This document shows, piece after piece, positions 7,242 through 15,025 of a stretch of 37,508 nt of DNA. Location of the stretch: the NCBI GenBank assembly GCA_016867375.1, contig VGJQ01000010.1, positions 1 through 37,508 on the forward strand, given 5' to 3'. Under the pieces are notes generated by a model. The model worked only from the letters and a program-made list of their open reading frames with translations, did no database searches and had not been told where the DNA came from. Each line of letters opens with the position of its first letter. Position 1 is the first letter of the stretch. The position numbers were made by a program, and so were the translations under genes. The stretch is from Candidatus Kaiserbacteria bacterium (GTDB lineage: Bacteria > Patescibacteriota > Minisyncoccia > Phycocordibacterales > UBA2100).

Positions 7242-8313
7242 AGACTATGTAGTGCGCGACGAAAAGCAGGGTCCCCATGAGTCCGATCAGAAATCCTGCA
7301 CCGGTGGCATGGCGGATGTGGTGTTTGCGCAGCTCGAAGCGCGTCGTGTAGGCAAGCGCCGCGAGGATAAAGAGCCCGAGCGCATAATACAGGTACCAGA
7401 GCATCTGATGCGGGACGCCGATCAGATAGGCCCATGCGGGTGCTGCTTTTTCGTAGACAGGTTTTATCTCGACAGGGACCGCATCTTCTACGGCCTTGTG
7501 CGTGGCATTTTGAGCAATCGCTTTTTGTGGCGATGATGCCTCAGGGGTGGGCGCGACATCGACAGCATGCTGCGCGGCAGCTACGACAGCGCGCGCTTCT
7601 GCGCCTGCCACACTACCCTGGGGCACCGGGATCACGCGCTGCGCGAACGCGGGCTCTTGTGGATCTTTCGGCACCACTGCTGTCTGCGCTTGCGCGATCG
7701 GGCTCGCCTGCGTCTTGGGCGAAGCAAATGCCTGCACGACAAACGTCGTCATGCGGCCCTGATACATGCCGATCGCCGTCGCAATGCCGATCTCGGTGAA
7801 ATGCGCATTGAGGATGTTTTCGCGATGTGTGGGGCTATTCATCCATGCGCGCTCCACGCCCGCCGAATCGGAAAAGTCGATCGCGAGATTCTCCCCTGCG
7901 TATTCGTATTCATATCCCGCCTTATCAAACCAATGCCACGGGTCGGTGCCATCGGGTGCCGTGTGGGCGAAATAGCCGAGCGCCGCCATGTGGTCAGCCT
8001 TGGCCTGCGCCGCCGCGACCAAGACCGGATTGACCTTGAGAGCCGAGAGGTCGTGGGCCATACGATCACCATTGGTGAGATCGACGATAACCGAGGATAT
8101 GACCGAGGCCACCTGAGGGAAACGCATCGCATAGTGCGGCACGGCCGCACCTGCACCAAACATGAGTACGATGACGATCGTGAGTGCACTGATCGATGCG
8201 CCGCCGAGGAGCTCGAATTCGCGACGCGCCTTTTTGCTCCGCGACAAGAGCGGGGCCGCGCCCCTGGCGCGGCCCCGCTCGCGCTTGCGCTTCCGATTGA
8301 TCGGCACCTTCAT
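7207..8313 (-). CDS. Membrane-anchored CAP/SCP-domain protein
   Basis: The 368-residue product begins with a very basic tail (MKVPINRKRKRERGRARG). One transmembrane helix follows (about 40-60), then a CAP (SCP/YkwD-like) domain at about 72-195 with HDLSALKVNPVLVAAAQAKADHM, YFAHTAPDGTDPWHWF, AGENLAIDF and SPTHRENILNAHFTEIGIA. These contain the His and Glu residues typical of the CAP cavity. An Ala/Pro-rich linker leads to two C-terminal transmembrane helices (about 302-322 and 340-362). ATG at 8313 was chosen over an upstream frame starting at 8493, because the extension has no domain and overlaps the promoter of the divergent gene. Function beyond an envelope role is unknown. The last 35 bp overlap the PAP2 gene. 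Confidence 0.88.
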   Translation of the reverse strand: MKVPINRKRKRERGRARGAAPLLSRSKKARREFELLGGASISALTIVIVLMFGAGAAVPHYAMRFPQVASVISSVIVDLTNGDRMAHDLSALKVNPVLVAAAQAKADHMAALGYFAHTAPDGTDPWHWFDKAGYEYEYAGENLAIDFSDSAGVERAWMNSPTHRENILNAHFTEIGIATAIGMYQGRMTTFVVQAFASPKTQASPIAQAQTAVVPKDPQEPAFAQRVIPVPQGSVAGAEARAVVAAAQHAVDVAPTPEASSPQKAIAQNATHKAVEDAVPVEIKPVYEKAAPAWAYLIGVPHQMLWYLYYALGLFILAALAYTTRFELRKHHIRHATGAGFLIGLMGTLLFVAHYIVFTEPVLAAVGK

Positions 8314-8380
8314 TGCTCTATTTTCGCATGCTTTTGCACAATACAAAACGGACCCTCCACAGATGGACTCGTACATACAC

Positions 8381-8409
8381 TTGCTACTATCGATGGACTG
8401 TGTTATTAC
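8381..8409 (+). promoter_or_regulatory. Candidate sigma-70-type promoter for the CPBP protease gene
   Basis: TTGCTA (8381-8386) and TATTAC (8404-8409) are separated by 17 bp. They lie 34 bp before the ATG of the CPBP gene. Each hexamer deviates from consensus at about two positions. Confidence 0.4.
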
Positions 8410-8442
8410 ACTTCCAGCTCGATACAGACAAAGGAGGCACCG

Positions 8443-8937
8443 ATGTACCATCGGATGAATGCTTGGTTGGAGAGGGAGATAGTGACCAAACATGTGCCCT
8501 ATTTCGTCATTCTAGCGATTTTATGTGCTTTCATCGCAGGTGCACTCGGGCAGACACTCCTCTCTCTGTGGGGGATACAAGTATCAAAGGGGAATGTGGT
8601 AGATATCAGGCAGGCATTATCATTCTGGGGATTTATGGACCTTATGATCCCGGCGATAGTACTCGAAGAATTGATATACCGAGCACCTCTGATGATCGTG
8701 GCGTATTTAGACCCTCCATTGATCATCCCGTCCATCTTGATATCTTCGGCACTCTTCGGATGGGCACATGGCGACTGGACTAATCTGTTCGTACAGGGAA
8801 TAGATGGGATCATATTTTCCGTGGTGCTTTTAAAGTGTGGGGGCATGCACAACAAACTCGTCAAGAGCGCCTTATCCGTGACTATGACCCACGCACTCTA
8901 CAATATGAGTGTCTGGACGCTGGTCACGCTCAGATAA
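8443..8937 (+). CDS. CPBP-family intramembrane metalloprotease (CAAX-protease-like)
   Basis: The 164-residue product is almost entirely membrane helices. It carries the three CPBP motifs: EELIYR (residues 75-80), FGWAHG with His109, and the third-motif His/Asn in THALYN (150 and 154). The family includes CAAX prenyl endopeptidases and bacteriocin-immunity proteins; the substrate here is unknown. It is short for the family, close to the minimal core. The start at 8443 is fixed by a strong ribosome-binding site, AAAGGAGG, at 8430-8437. A longer open frame from 7567 is antisense to the CAP gene and not coding. A clear terminator follows. Confidence 0.9.
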   Translation: MYHRMNAWLEREIVTKHVPYFVILAILCAFIAGALGQTLLSLWGIQVSKGNVVDIRQALSFWGFMDLMIPAIVLEELIYRAPLMIVAYLDPPLIIPSILISSALFGWAHGDWTNLFVQGIDGIIFSVVLLKCGGMHNKLVKSALSVTMTHALYNMSVWTLVTLR

Positions 8938-8957
8938 TTATATTCACCAGACTACAT

Positions 8958-8992
8958 CCGCCGACATATCAGGTGTCGGCGGGTTTTCTTTT
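8958..8992 (+). terminator. Factor-independent terminator after the CPBP gene
   Basis: A 9-bp stem (CCGCCGACA with TGTCGGCGG), a 7-nt loop, then GTTTTCTTTT on the plus strand. Confidence 0.9.
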
Positions 8993-9008
8993 GGGACACA
9001 TCCAAACA

Positions 9009-9653
9009 CTACCTCCCCATCACATGTGCGTGATCATTCCATGTCCACAGCCACCAGGGTCGCGATACTGTCTCGTCGTAGATGAGGAGTGATATGCCGG
9101 CATTGGCCGTGCGCAGCGACGAGAGGAAATGCTCGCACAACTGTGGCGTGAGACTCTCGCCACAAATCGCGACAGCGAGCATCACGCGCATGAAGTATCC
9201 GTGCATGACGACGACGATTTCGTCCCGTGGATGCTCCGTGAGAAGCAATAACGCCTTGCGCGCGCGAGCCGTCATATCTTCATAATTCTCTTCGTCACTA
9301 TGTCGCCACCCAGCTTGCGTAAAATGCGCAGCCACGAGCTTATCGATCTCAAGTGATGATGGGTCAGAACGCTCCATACCGATCTGTATTGAGGGTTTGC
9401 GTCGCTCGACGAAGAGGTCAGAATACTCAATCTCAGTATCCCAGCTGGTATGCTCGGCGATGATAGCGGCCGTCTCCCGTGCACGCTGCATAGGGCTCGA
9501 TACGAACGCTGTAAAAGGTATACCTGCAAGCCGCGCCCCGAGCGCATGCGACTGCTCGCGCCCATGCTCGGTCAGTCCGCCCTCAGTACTCTGCCAGCGA
9601 TTGTCCGCATTGCCTTCGCTTTCGCCATGTCGGATCAGATAGATTTTCTTCAT
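9009..9653 (-). CDS. Histidine phosphatase-family protein (phosphoglycerate mutase-like)
   Basis: The 214-residue product begins MKKIYLIRHGESEGN, the RHG motif with the catalytic His9. It continues with LTEHGREQSHALG, FVSSPMQRARETA, and a second catalytic-site His in VVVMHGYFMRV. Such proteins are phosphatases or cofactor-dependent phosphoglycerate mutases. The sequence does not decide the substrate, so a general phosphatase is the safe call. ATG at 9653 starts at the conserved strand. A TACAAT hexamer (9660-9665) ends 6 nt before it, and the intervening AGGACG might serve as a minimal ribosome-binding site if the mRNA begins further upstream. Confidence 0.9.
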   Translation of the reverse strand: MKKIYLIRHGESEGNADNRWQSTEGGLTEHGREQSHALGARLAGIPFTAFVSSPMQRARETAAIIAEHTSWDTEIEYSDLFVERRKPSIQIGMERSDPSSLEIDKLVAAHFTQAGWRHSDEENYEDMTARARKALLLLTEHPRDEIVVVMHGYFMRVMLAVAICGESLTPQLCEHFLSSLRTANAGISLLIYDETVSRPWWLWTWNDHAHVMGR

Positions 9654-9663
9654 CGTCCTATTG

Positions 9664-9709
9664 TACAAAAAAGAAAGGCCGCCGGCGAACCTAAAGGTTC
9701 GCCGGCGGC
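9664..9709 (-). terminator. Factor-independent terminator after the M29 aminopeptidase gene
   Basis: A perfect 14-bp stem (9678-9691 with 9696-9709) has a 4-nt loop and is followed on the minus strand by CTTTCTTTTTTG. The T-tract runs into the -10-like hexamer of the histidine phosphatase gene. Confidence 0.92.
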
Positions 9710-9757
9710 AGATTGCACTACACCACCAGCTCCACGTAGTCAGACTATGTGGATTTT

Positions 9758-10975
9758 TTAGAGCACAAATTGGCCCTTGGTGTAGATGACTTTGGTCTTG
9801 CCGTCATGTAGGTGCGCGGTCACGGTGCGTGGTGCGGTCGAGACGACGTCGGTATGCACGGATGAGTCGTTGTAGCCGAGTTTTTCTGCTTGCGCTTTGG
9901 TCATCTTGGAGACGTCACCTGAATAGCATTCTTTGTATGAAGCACCGAGCGCAATGTGCGTATTGCCCTCCGGACCCCCCATGTTTTCGTCGAATAGGGT
10001 CTCGGCCATGAAGCGCGTGATGCGCGAGAAGCGCGTATCGGTGAGCGAGAATTCGCCGACCATATTGGCCCCCGGCGTCTTGATCATCTCTTTGAGCAGA
10101 TTTTCATTGGTCTTGGCACTACTCTTGATGACCTTGCCACCTTTGAAGTGAAGTTCGATACCCTCTACTTTGTTGCCGTAGCGGAAAAGCGGCTGGTTGA
10201 CGCGTAGCCAGCCCTCGGTACCGCGCCTATCTGGTGAAGTGAAGAGCTCGAAACTCGGGATATTGCGCCCGCTGCCGCCGAGCCATACACGCTTGTCGCC
10301 CAGCTGGATCCAGAGGTCGGCATCGGGACCCGCGACATGCAGCCGGTCAATCTTGGGCGAGAGGGTATTGAGCTTGCGGCGATATGATTCGAGCGCGCGG
10401 TACACGTCTTTCCATTTTCTAATCGGATCTTTCTCATCGAGGAAACATGCCTTAATGATCTGGTCCCAGTATTCCTCACTGGTCAATCTGGCTTCCTGTG
10501 CCATGGCCTCGGTGCCGTAGAGTGCAATAGTCCAGGTAAATTTTCCCTTGTGCTCTTTTTCGGTGCGCCAATCGCGATAGGGCTTAATCGCTTCGCCGCG
10601 CCGCATGATTTTTTTCGGATCGACTCCGTTGAGGGCATGCGGATCATTGGATGCGGCAATGTAGACTGAGTGGTCGATATGATCGACGAGCGCGCGCATG
10701 TATTTCGCCGGAAAAAAGTCGATCTGGTGATTCTGTGCGAGCTCGAAAAAAGTCCGCTGCATGCCGGCGTCGTCGTCGAGATGATAATCCGACACCATAT
10801 GCCCGCCGGCTTTTACGATTGCCTGATGAAGTGCGACGAAGAGGGGCTTAGCGCTTTCGGTCGTCGTGACGCGGACGACCTCGCCCTTTTTGATACCTTT
10901 GCCACCACCGAGCGCAAAATTGACCAGCACATCGGCGTATTTCTCTAGTATGTCTTTTGATGGTGTGTATGACAT
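9758..10975 (-). CDS. M29-family aminopeptidase
   Basis: This is a cytoplasmic metallo-aminopeptidase of the thermophilic aminopeptidase T/PepS family, which trims N-terminal residues from peptides. The 405-residue product shows the expected metal-ligand regions in order: VEGIELHFKGGKV (Glu), MVGEFSLTD (Glu), GNTHIALGASYKE (His and Tyr) and SSVHTDVV (His and Asp). ATG at 10975 gives MSYTPSKDILEKYADVLVNFALG, the normal start; the 33-codon upstream extension has no similarity. TATCCT ends 6 nt before the ATG with a TTTACG 17 bp further upstream, so the mRNA is probably leaderless. A peptide-salvage role fits an organism with few biosynthetic genes. Confidence 0.92.
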   Translation of the reverse strand: MSYTPSKDILEKYADVLVNFALGGGKGIKKGEVVRVTTTESAKPLFVALHQAIVKAGGHMVSDYHLDDDAGMQRTFFELAQNHQIDFFPAKYMRALVDHIDHSVYIAASNDPHALNGVDPKKIMRRGEAIKPYRDWRTEKEHKGKFTWTIALYGTEAMAQEARLTSEEYWDQIIKACFLDEKDPIRKWKDVYRALESYRRKLNTLSPKIDRLHVAGPDADLWIQLGDKRVWLGGSGRNIPSFELFTSPDRRGTEGWLRVNQPLFRYGNKVEGIELHFKGGKVIKSSAKTNENLLKEMIKTPGANMVGEFSLTDTRFSRITRFMAETLFDENMGGPEGNTHIALGASYKECYSGDVSKMTKAQAEKLGYNDSSVHTDVVSTAPRTVTAHLHDGKTKVIYTKGQFVL

Positions 10976-10981
10976 AGCAAG

Positions 10982-11010
10982 AGGATACTGCCATTTACCC
11001 TCCACGTAAA
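10982..11010 (-). promoter_or_regulatory. Promoter of the M29 aminopeptidase gene (leaderless geometry)
   Basis: On the minus strand TTTACG (11005-11010) and TATCCT (10982-10987) are 17 bp apart. The -10 ends 6 nt before the ATG at 10975. Confidence 0.5.
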
Positions 11011-11044
11011 GAAAAACATCGTGACTCCGGGACAGTGTCAAAAG

Positions 11045-11073
11045 TCTGTCAAAAGTCAGACTTTTGACAGACA
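11045..11073. repeat. Palindrome with AAGTC-A-GACTT core, GTCAA-type arms (29 bp)
   Basis: The arms GTCTGTCAAAAGTC pair perfectly around a central A. The central 11 bp are the same as in the RAYT palindromes, while the outer arms differ and still pair. It lies in the divergent intergenic region between the M29 gene and the plus-strand gene at 11239. Confidence 0.85.
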
Positions 11074-11083
11074 CCCTTACTTA

Positions 11084-11154
11084 GGTGTCGAGAATGAATA
11101 TAGTTGTCAAAAGTCAGACTTTTGACACTTTTAACCACTACATTCTCGACACCT
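11084..11154. repeat. 71-bp inverted-repeat element enclosing a second GTCAA-type palindrome
   Basis: Fourteen-bp perfect terminal inverted repeats (AGGTGTCGAGAATG at 11084-11097, its complement at 11141-11154) flank a 21-bp palindrome at 11106-11126. That palindrome has the same sequence as the core of 11045-11073. The arrangement resembles a very small MITE. Confidence 0.8.
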
Positions 11155-11238
11155 CCAGCAAGGGTGTGTATAGTCTGGGGAGTACATGGCACACGAACAT
11201 CGAGGGTATAGCGATGACACAGGGGACACACACCTGAA

Positions 11239-11727
11239 ATGACACCTGACAAAAAGCGCTCCACTCGTTCATTCTTGATGATGCATCGATCGTTTTTGAT
11301 AAAGTTGGGGATGGGGCTCGTCTTCCTCCTCTTCTTTGCTGTTTTCTGGTGTACCATCACCTACCTAAGCTCGTACTATGGTGCGAGACACGGCGTGGCA
11401 TCCACCCCGCTTTATCGCATGGAAACATCCCATGCATATGTCCGCATGATTCAAGGTACGCCGCTCGCCACGCGCGTACTCCATAAGCGATCCGATCAGA
11501 CATATGCGAGCGGACTCGGAAGCTGCAAACTCGAAGACGGGGGCGCCTTCATACGCGGTACTGCCCGCATCGAGGGAGTACCGATGAGGATCACGGAGTC
11601 AAATGACAACGATGCCACATTCGGACTCTACGTGCCGCCCCACCAGACGCCATCAGGAGATGGATTCTGCGAGTCGGGGTTCGTCCAGATACAGTCTGAT
11701 GAACTGCCGAAAGCGTTCAAGCCATAA
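11239..11727 (+). CDS. Single-pass membrane or secreted protein of unknown function
   Basis: The 162-residue product has a basic N-terminus and one hydrophobic segment (about residues 22-45, LGMGLVFLLFFAVFWCTITYL). A soluble domain of about 115 residues follows, with two Cys (SCKLEDGGAF and DGFCESGFV) that could form a disulfide outside the cell. I recognise no family. Alternative starts at 11278 and 11281 would still retain the hydrophobic segment. A strong terminator follows, supporting a real transcription unit. Confidence 0.65.
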   Translation: MTPDKKRSTRSFLMMHRSFLIKLGMGLVFLLFFAVFWCTITYLSSYYGARHGVASTPLYRMETSHAYVRMIQGTPLATRVLHKRSDQTYASGLGSCKLEDGGAFIRGTARIEGVPMRITESNDNDATFGLYVPPHQTPSGDGFCESGFVQIQSDELPKAFKP

Positions 11728-11744
11728 CGGCGTAGCATGCGAAA

Positions 11745-11781
11745 GCGCCCGACGGAAAAATCCGTCGGGCGCTTCATTTTT
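11745..11781 (+). terminator. Factor-independent terminator
   Basis: A perfect 12-bp stem (GCGCCCGACGGA, loop AAAA) is followed by TTCATTTTTATG. The palindromic element copy B starts 18 bp later. Confidence 0.9.
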
Positions 11782-11798
11782 ATGTTTACCTTCACTGC

Positions 11799-11943
11799 TT
11801 AGATCCCGTTCATGAGGCTCACTTCTGCATACATGACTTTTGGTCATGTATGCAAGTGTGCACCTATAACTTCAACACAAAATGAACGGGCCCATAAGTG
11901 TAGTCCACAAATAGCGAGTACGTTATTTGTGGACGAGCCCTTA
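11799..11943 (+). repeat. Palindromic element, copy B (long form, 145 bp)
   Basis: It has the same architecture as copy A: left end TTAGATCCCGTTCAT, nested hairpin GCATACATGAC/GTCATGTATGC, GTAG, second hairpin, and right end GAGCCCTTA. The terminal TTA is the TAA stop of the coiled-coil gene at 11941. It lies between convergent gene ends. Confidence 0.9.
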
Positions 11944-12777
11944 CTGTGTGGTGGTTGCTGTTGTGGTAGCAGCAGCTGATGCACTCACACGCATCTCTTT
12001 GAGCGCCTTCGCGATATCGCCCGCCATCTTGCGCGCCGACTTGATGTCTTCGCGCGCAGCCTTGAGCTTGGCCTGCGCGTCTTTGAGGGCTTTCTTATTG
12101 GCATCCGCGATAGCTTTGTCGCCGTTGTCGGGCTTCAAGGTCGCCGTGAGCGCGATCGCTGCCTCAGCCGATGCTTTCGCGCTATCAATCTTTGTCTTCA
12201 TGTCGGCAAGAGAAGCGCTGAGTGCTGCCGTGTCACCGCCTTTCGCCTGAGCTTCAGCAATTCGAGTCTCAAGCTTGCCCGCAAGCGTAGTCAGAGACGC
12301 CGCGGTGATCTGGAGACTATCAGCTGCAGTCGCGATGCGTCCCTGCGGCAAGACGAGCATGAAGATACGGTACGATTCCGTGATCGATTTAATGTCCGCC
12401 TTGAGCGTGTCGAGGTCTGTATCCGCTTCGATCTTCGCCTGCAGCGACAAAAGCATAGTGATCTGCGACTGTACGGTCCCGGAAATCGATGCTTTCATGT
12501 CGTCGCTCACACGGGCCATTGCCTGCACCTTTTCGGCGAGCGCTCCAAGTGCGGCAATGCGGCGTGCGATTTCTTCTTTGGCTCGCTCCTTACCCTTTTC
12601 GATGCGCGCGAGGGCCTTGTCCGAAGTTTTCGCTTTAACAGTCGTACTTGCCTTGGCAGCAACGGTCGGCGCGCCCCTATTGACCTCGATGGCAAACGCC
12701 GGTAGCGCGGCGCCAAATGCGAGTGTCGCCCCCATGACCATAGCGGCGGCTTTTAATTTCAGAGTGATGGTGTTCAT
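11941..12777 (-). CDS. Exported coiled-coil protein, module copy 1
   Basis: The 278-residue product has a signal peptide (MNTITLKLKAAAMVMGATLA to PAFAIE, about 1-30). A long Ala/Lys/Glu-rich helical region follows, and then a Ser/Ala/Thr-rich tail (ATTTATTTQ). The middle KLETRIAEAQAKGGDTAALSASL is clearly related to KLDGIIDRAAASGADTAAAQASL in the gene at 16833, so the two are paralogues. I recognise no named family. It begins 4 nt after the stop of the small membrane protein gene at 12782, so the pair is an operon. Its TAA stop is supplied by element copy B. A role as an envelope spacer or stalk is plausible but unproven. Confidence 0.85.
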   Translation of the reverse strand: MNTITLKLKAAAMVMGATLAFGAALPAFAIEVNRGAPTVAAKASTTVKAKTSDKALARIEKGKERAKEEIARRIAALGALAEKVQAMARVSDDMKASISGTVQSQITMLLSLQAKIEADTDLDTLKADIKSITESYRIFMLVLPQGRIATAADSLQITAASLTTLAGKLETRIAEAQAKGGDTAALSASLADMKTKIDSAKASAEAAIALTATLKPDNGDKAIADANKKALKDAQAKLKAAREDIKSARKMAGDIAKALKEMRVSASAAATTTATTTQ

Positions 12778-12781
12778 AGAG

Positions 12782-13075
12782 TTATTCAGTTTGTGCGACC
12801 GGCTTATCATTAAAGCTTTCATCGACAGATGCCGATTGCGTATCGACGGCCTTGAGCTGCGTATCGATGGAAATCAGATCCGCTTCGAGACCTTCGTCTG
12901 TCGACGGACCGATATCAGGCGTATTTGATACCTGTTCGGTGGTAGTGGCCACCTGCTGTGTATCGGCAGGATTTTCCTCCATCATCTGCGGCGATGCATA
13001 GTACCAATAAATAAAGCCGACGACCGCAAGGACGACGACGAGAAGAAACACGATGACTTGCCAGGGTTTGAACAT
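12782..13075 (-). CDS. Small membrane-anchored protein with acidic tail, module copy 1
   Basis: The 97-residue product has one transmembrane helix (about 6-27, QVIVFLLVVVLAVVGFIYWYY) and an acidic Thr/Asp/Glu-rich tail. The tail includes EGLEADLISIDTQLKAVDTQ, which resembles SAEADLVAAEIEAL and LGQIDTELLQ in the gene at 16497. It is the first gene of a two-gene operon with the coiled-coil protein. Element copy C lies 20 bp upstream of the ATG, where the promoter should be. Confidence 0.8.
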   Translation of the reverse strand: MFKPWQVIVFLLVVVLAVVGFIYWYYASPQMMEENPADTQQVATTTEQVSNTPDIGPSTDEGLEADLISIDTQLKAVDTQSASVDESFNDKPVAQTE

Positions 13076-13095
13076 ACTGTGTGGAATTGAATTGA

Positions 13096-13190
13096 TAAGG
13101 GCTCGTCCACAAATAATGTACCCGTTATGTGTGGACTACACTTATGGGCCCGTTCATTTTGTGTTGAAATTATTTATGAACGGGACCTAA
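13096..13190 (-). repeat. Palindromic element, copy C (short form, 95 bp)
   Basis: On the plus strand it reads TAAGGGCTCGTCC, the second hairpin, CTAC (GTAG on the other strand), then GGGCCCGTTCAT to ATGAACGGGACCTAA. The nested hairpin of the long form is absent. A degenerate extra end (TAAGGGTTCGT) follows at 13188. Confidence 0.88.
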
Positions 13191-13269
13191 GGGTTCGTAG
13201 CTTTTTATAGAGCCCGTCCGTCTATGCTACAACGCGAATAAATGAACGCAAGTGTCGCGTCCGTGTGTA

Positions 13270-13381
13270 ATACCATCTCCAAAATATATTGTCCGGGTAA
13301 AAGTACTTGTTTATAATTCGCGGCCGCGAATCATAAACAAGTACTACAAAAACACAGGAACGGGTTTGTTGGGAATGGTAT
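13270..13381. repeat. 44-bp near-perfect palindrome with flanking inverted repeats
   Basis: 13302-13345 is a 44-bp palindrome (centre ATTCGCGG/CCGCGAAT, arms AGTACTTGTTTAT) with a single mismatched pair. It lies between element copies C and D and is bracketed by ATACCAT at 13270-13276 and ATGGTAT at 13375-13381. No gene was found in 13191-13381. Confidence 0.75.
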
Positions 13382-13494
13382 AAGGGCTCGTCCATGAATG
13401 CTAAGGGCTCGTCCACAAATTAACGTACCCGTTATGTGTGGACTACACTTATGGGCCCGTTCATTTTGTGTTGCAGGTATTTATGAACGGGACC
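13381..13494 (-). repeat. Palindromic element, copy D (short form) with an extra partial end
   Basis: The main copy is 13402-13494. A second TAAGGGCTCGTCC end at 13381-13393 precedes it, giving two tandem ends 21 bp apart. The other end (GAACGGGACC) runs directly into the T-tract of the helicase terminator. Confidence 0.85.
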
Positions 13495-13527
13495 AAAAAG
13501 CAGGCGGCCCCTTGAGGGGCCGCCTGC
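13495..13527 (-). terminator. Factor-independent terminator after the DEAD-box helicase gene
   Basis: A perfect 12-bp stem (GCAGGCGGCCCC with its complement, loop 4 nt) is followed on the minus strand by TTTTTGG, immediately before element copy D. Confidence 0.9.
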
Positions 13528-13550
13528 CAAACCTCTATGACTCCTACAGA

Positions 13551-14837
13551 TTAGCGCCTCGGGCGCGCAAACGAGCGCGATTCACGGCGTGGTCCGCGGC
13601 CAAATGATGCGCGAGAACCCGCGGGAAAGGGCCTTCGAGAGCGAAAACGTCGCTCCTCTCCCTCCTCCACAATCGGCATTGGGGAGCGCGAAGGCGGCAA
13701 ATCCGGCATCTGCGACAGCGGGATCGACATACGGATCAACCGCTCGATATCACGGATCTCGCGTCGCTGCGATGGCTCGGCAAACGAGATCGCATGGCCT
13801 TCCGCTCCGGCGCGCGCCGTGCGGCCAATGCGGTGCACGTAGTCTTCGCTCGTCGAGGGAAGATCGTAGTTGACGACAAGCTCGATACCTTTGACATCGA
13901 TACCGCGCGCGGCGATATCGGTCGCCACGAGCACGCGATAGGAGCCCTTCTTGAATCCTTCGAGCGCCAGGCGTCGCTGACTCAGCGATCGATTGGAGTG
14001 TATCTCGGCAGCCGTGTGTCCCATCGCCTTGATCTGGCGCATGATACGCGATGCGCCGTGCTTGGTGCGGGTGAAAACGATCGTCGATCCCACGTTTTTG
14101 CTCAAGACCGATTCGAGCAAGCGCACTTTATCCTGTTTGGGGACGATGAAAAATTCTTGCGAGACGCGCTCAGCGGTCGTACCCGGCGGTGAGACTTCGA
14201 TCGAGACCGGCGTCTTCATGTGCTTGGTCGCAAGGTCCATGATCTCGCGGCTCAGCGTCGCCGAGAAGGCAAACGTCTGACGCTCCGTGGGTACAGCAGC
14301 GATGATCTGCTTGATCTGCGGCCAGAAGCCCATATCGAGCATACGATCGGCTTCGTCGAGCACGAGGACTTCGATACCATCGAGACGAATCGTCCCTTGC
14401 TGCAAGTGATCGATGAGTCGTCCCGGTGTCGCAATGATGATGTTGGGACTGCGGCGCAAGTCATTGACCTGTATATTCATCGAAGCGCCGCCGATGAGCA
14501 CGGCTCCGCGCAAGCCCAAAGGCCGCGCGAAATTGCCGAGTGATTCATAGACCTGGAGCGCGAGCTCACGTGTCGGCAGGAGGATGAGCGCTTTGCCGCG
14601 CGTCACAGCAAGCCGCTGCACGACGGGAATACCGAATGCGAGCGTCTTGCCCGTGCCGGTCTGTGCGATACCAACGACGTCACGACCCTCGACACCGGCC
14701 GGAATGGCCTGGTGCTGGATCGGCGTCGGTGAGGTGAGACGCAGTTTATCAATAATAGCCAGAATCTCTGGCGCAATGCCAAGACCTTGGAATGTCGGCG
14801 CATTCGTATGCGCCTCTGTACCTGTAGAATGAGACAT
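13551..14837 (-). CDS. DEAD-box ATP-dependent RNA helicase (RhlE-like)
   Basis: This enzyme unwinds RNA duplexes, typically in ribosome assembly, mRNA decay and cold adaptation. The 428-residue product has the complete motif set: Q-motif (FQGLGIAPEILAIID and PTPIQ), AQTGTGKT (motif I), PTRELA, TPGRL, DEAD as LDEADRM, SAT, IVFTRTK, VATDIAARGID and HRIGRTARA. The C-terminal 70 residues are an Arg/Ser/Pro-rich tail (RRFRSRRPFPAGSRASFGRG) likely to bind RNA. ATG at 14837 gives MSHSTGTEAH; there is no clear ribosome-binding site. A promoter about 90 bp upstream gives an approximately 80-nt leader, long compared with its neighbours. Confidence 0.96.
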   Translation of the reverse strand: MSHSTGTEAHTNAPTFQGLGIAPEILAIIDKLRLTSPTPIQHQAIPAGVEGRDVVGIAQTGTGKTLAFGIPVVQRLAVTRGKALILLPTRELALQVYESLGNFARPLGLRGAVLIGGASMNIQVNDLRRSPNIIIATPGRLIDHLQQGTIRLDGIEVLVLDEADRMLDMGFWPQIKQIIAAVPTERQTFAFSATLSREIMDLATKHMKTPVSIEVSPPGTTAERVSQEFFIVPKQDKVRLLESVLSKNVGSTIVFTRTKHGASRIMRQIKAMGHTAAEIHSNRSLSQRRLALEGFKKGSYRVLVATDIAARGIDVKGIELVVNYDLPSTSEDYVHRIGRTARAGAEGHAISFAEPSQRREIRDIERLIRMSIPLSQMPDLPPSRSPMPIVEEGEERRFRSRRPFPAGSRASFGRGPRRESRSFARPRR

Positions 14838-14926
14838 ATGTGTAATGAGAACCATTAAAAACGCACAGATGGCTCCCTACATATACGAAACTCAATGTCA
14901 GAGCCGAGTTTTGTTCGTTGGAAGGG

Positions 14927-14954
14927 ATTATAACACACCCCATATTTTTTGCAA
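14927..14954 (-). promoter_or_regulatory. Promoter of the DEAD-box helicase gene
   Basis: On the minus strand TTGCAA (14949-14954) and a perfect TATAAT (14927-14932) are separated by 16 bp. Transcription starting near 14920 would give a leader of about 80 nt. Confidence 0.65.
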
Positions 14955-14961
14955 GCCCTTA

Positions 14962-14992
14962 CATAAGAAAAGCGCTCCGTTGCCGGAGCGCT
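14962..14992 (-). terminator. Factor-independent terminator after the unknown gene at 15026
   Basis: A 9-bp stem (AGCGCTCCG with CGGAGCGCT, 4-nt loop) is followed on the minus strand by TTTCTTATG. Confidence 0.85.
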
Positions 14993-15025
14993 ATCACAGA
15001 GACGAGCCCTGCAGTTTTTCGAGTC

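Noticed and set aside
7567-8937. A 456-codon plus-strand open frame
   Set aside because: Only its last 164 codons (from 8443, after AGGAGG) show a family; the rest is antisense to the CAP gene.
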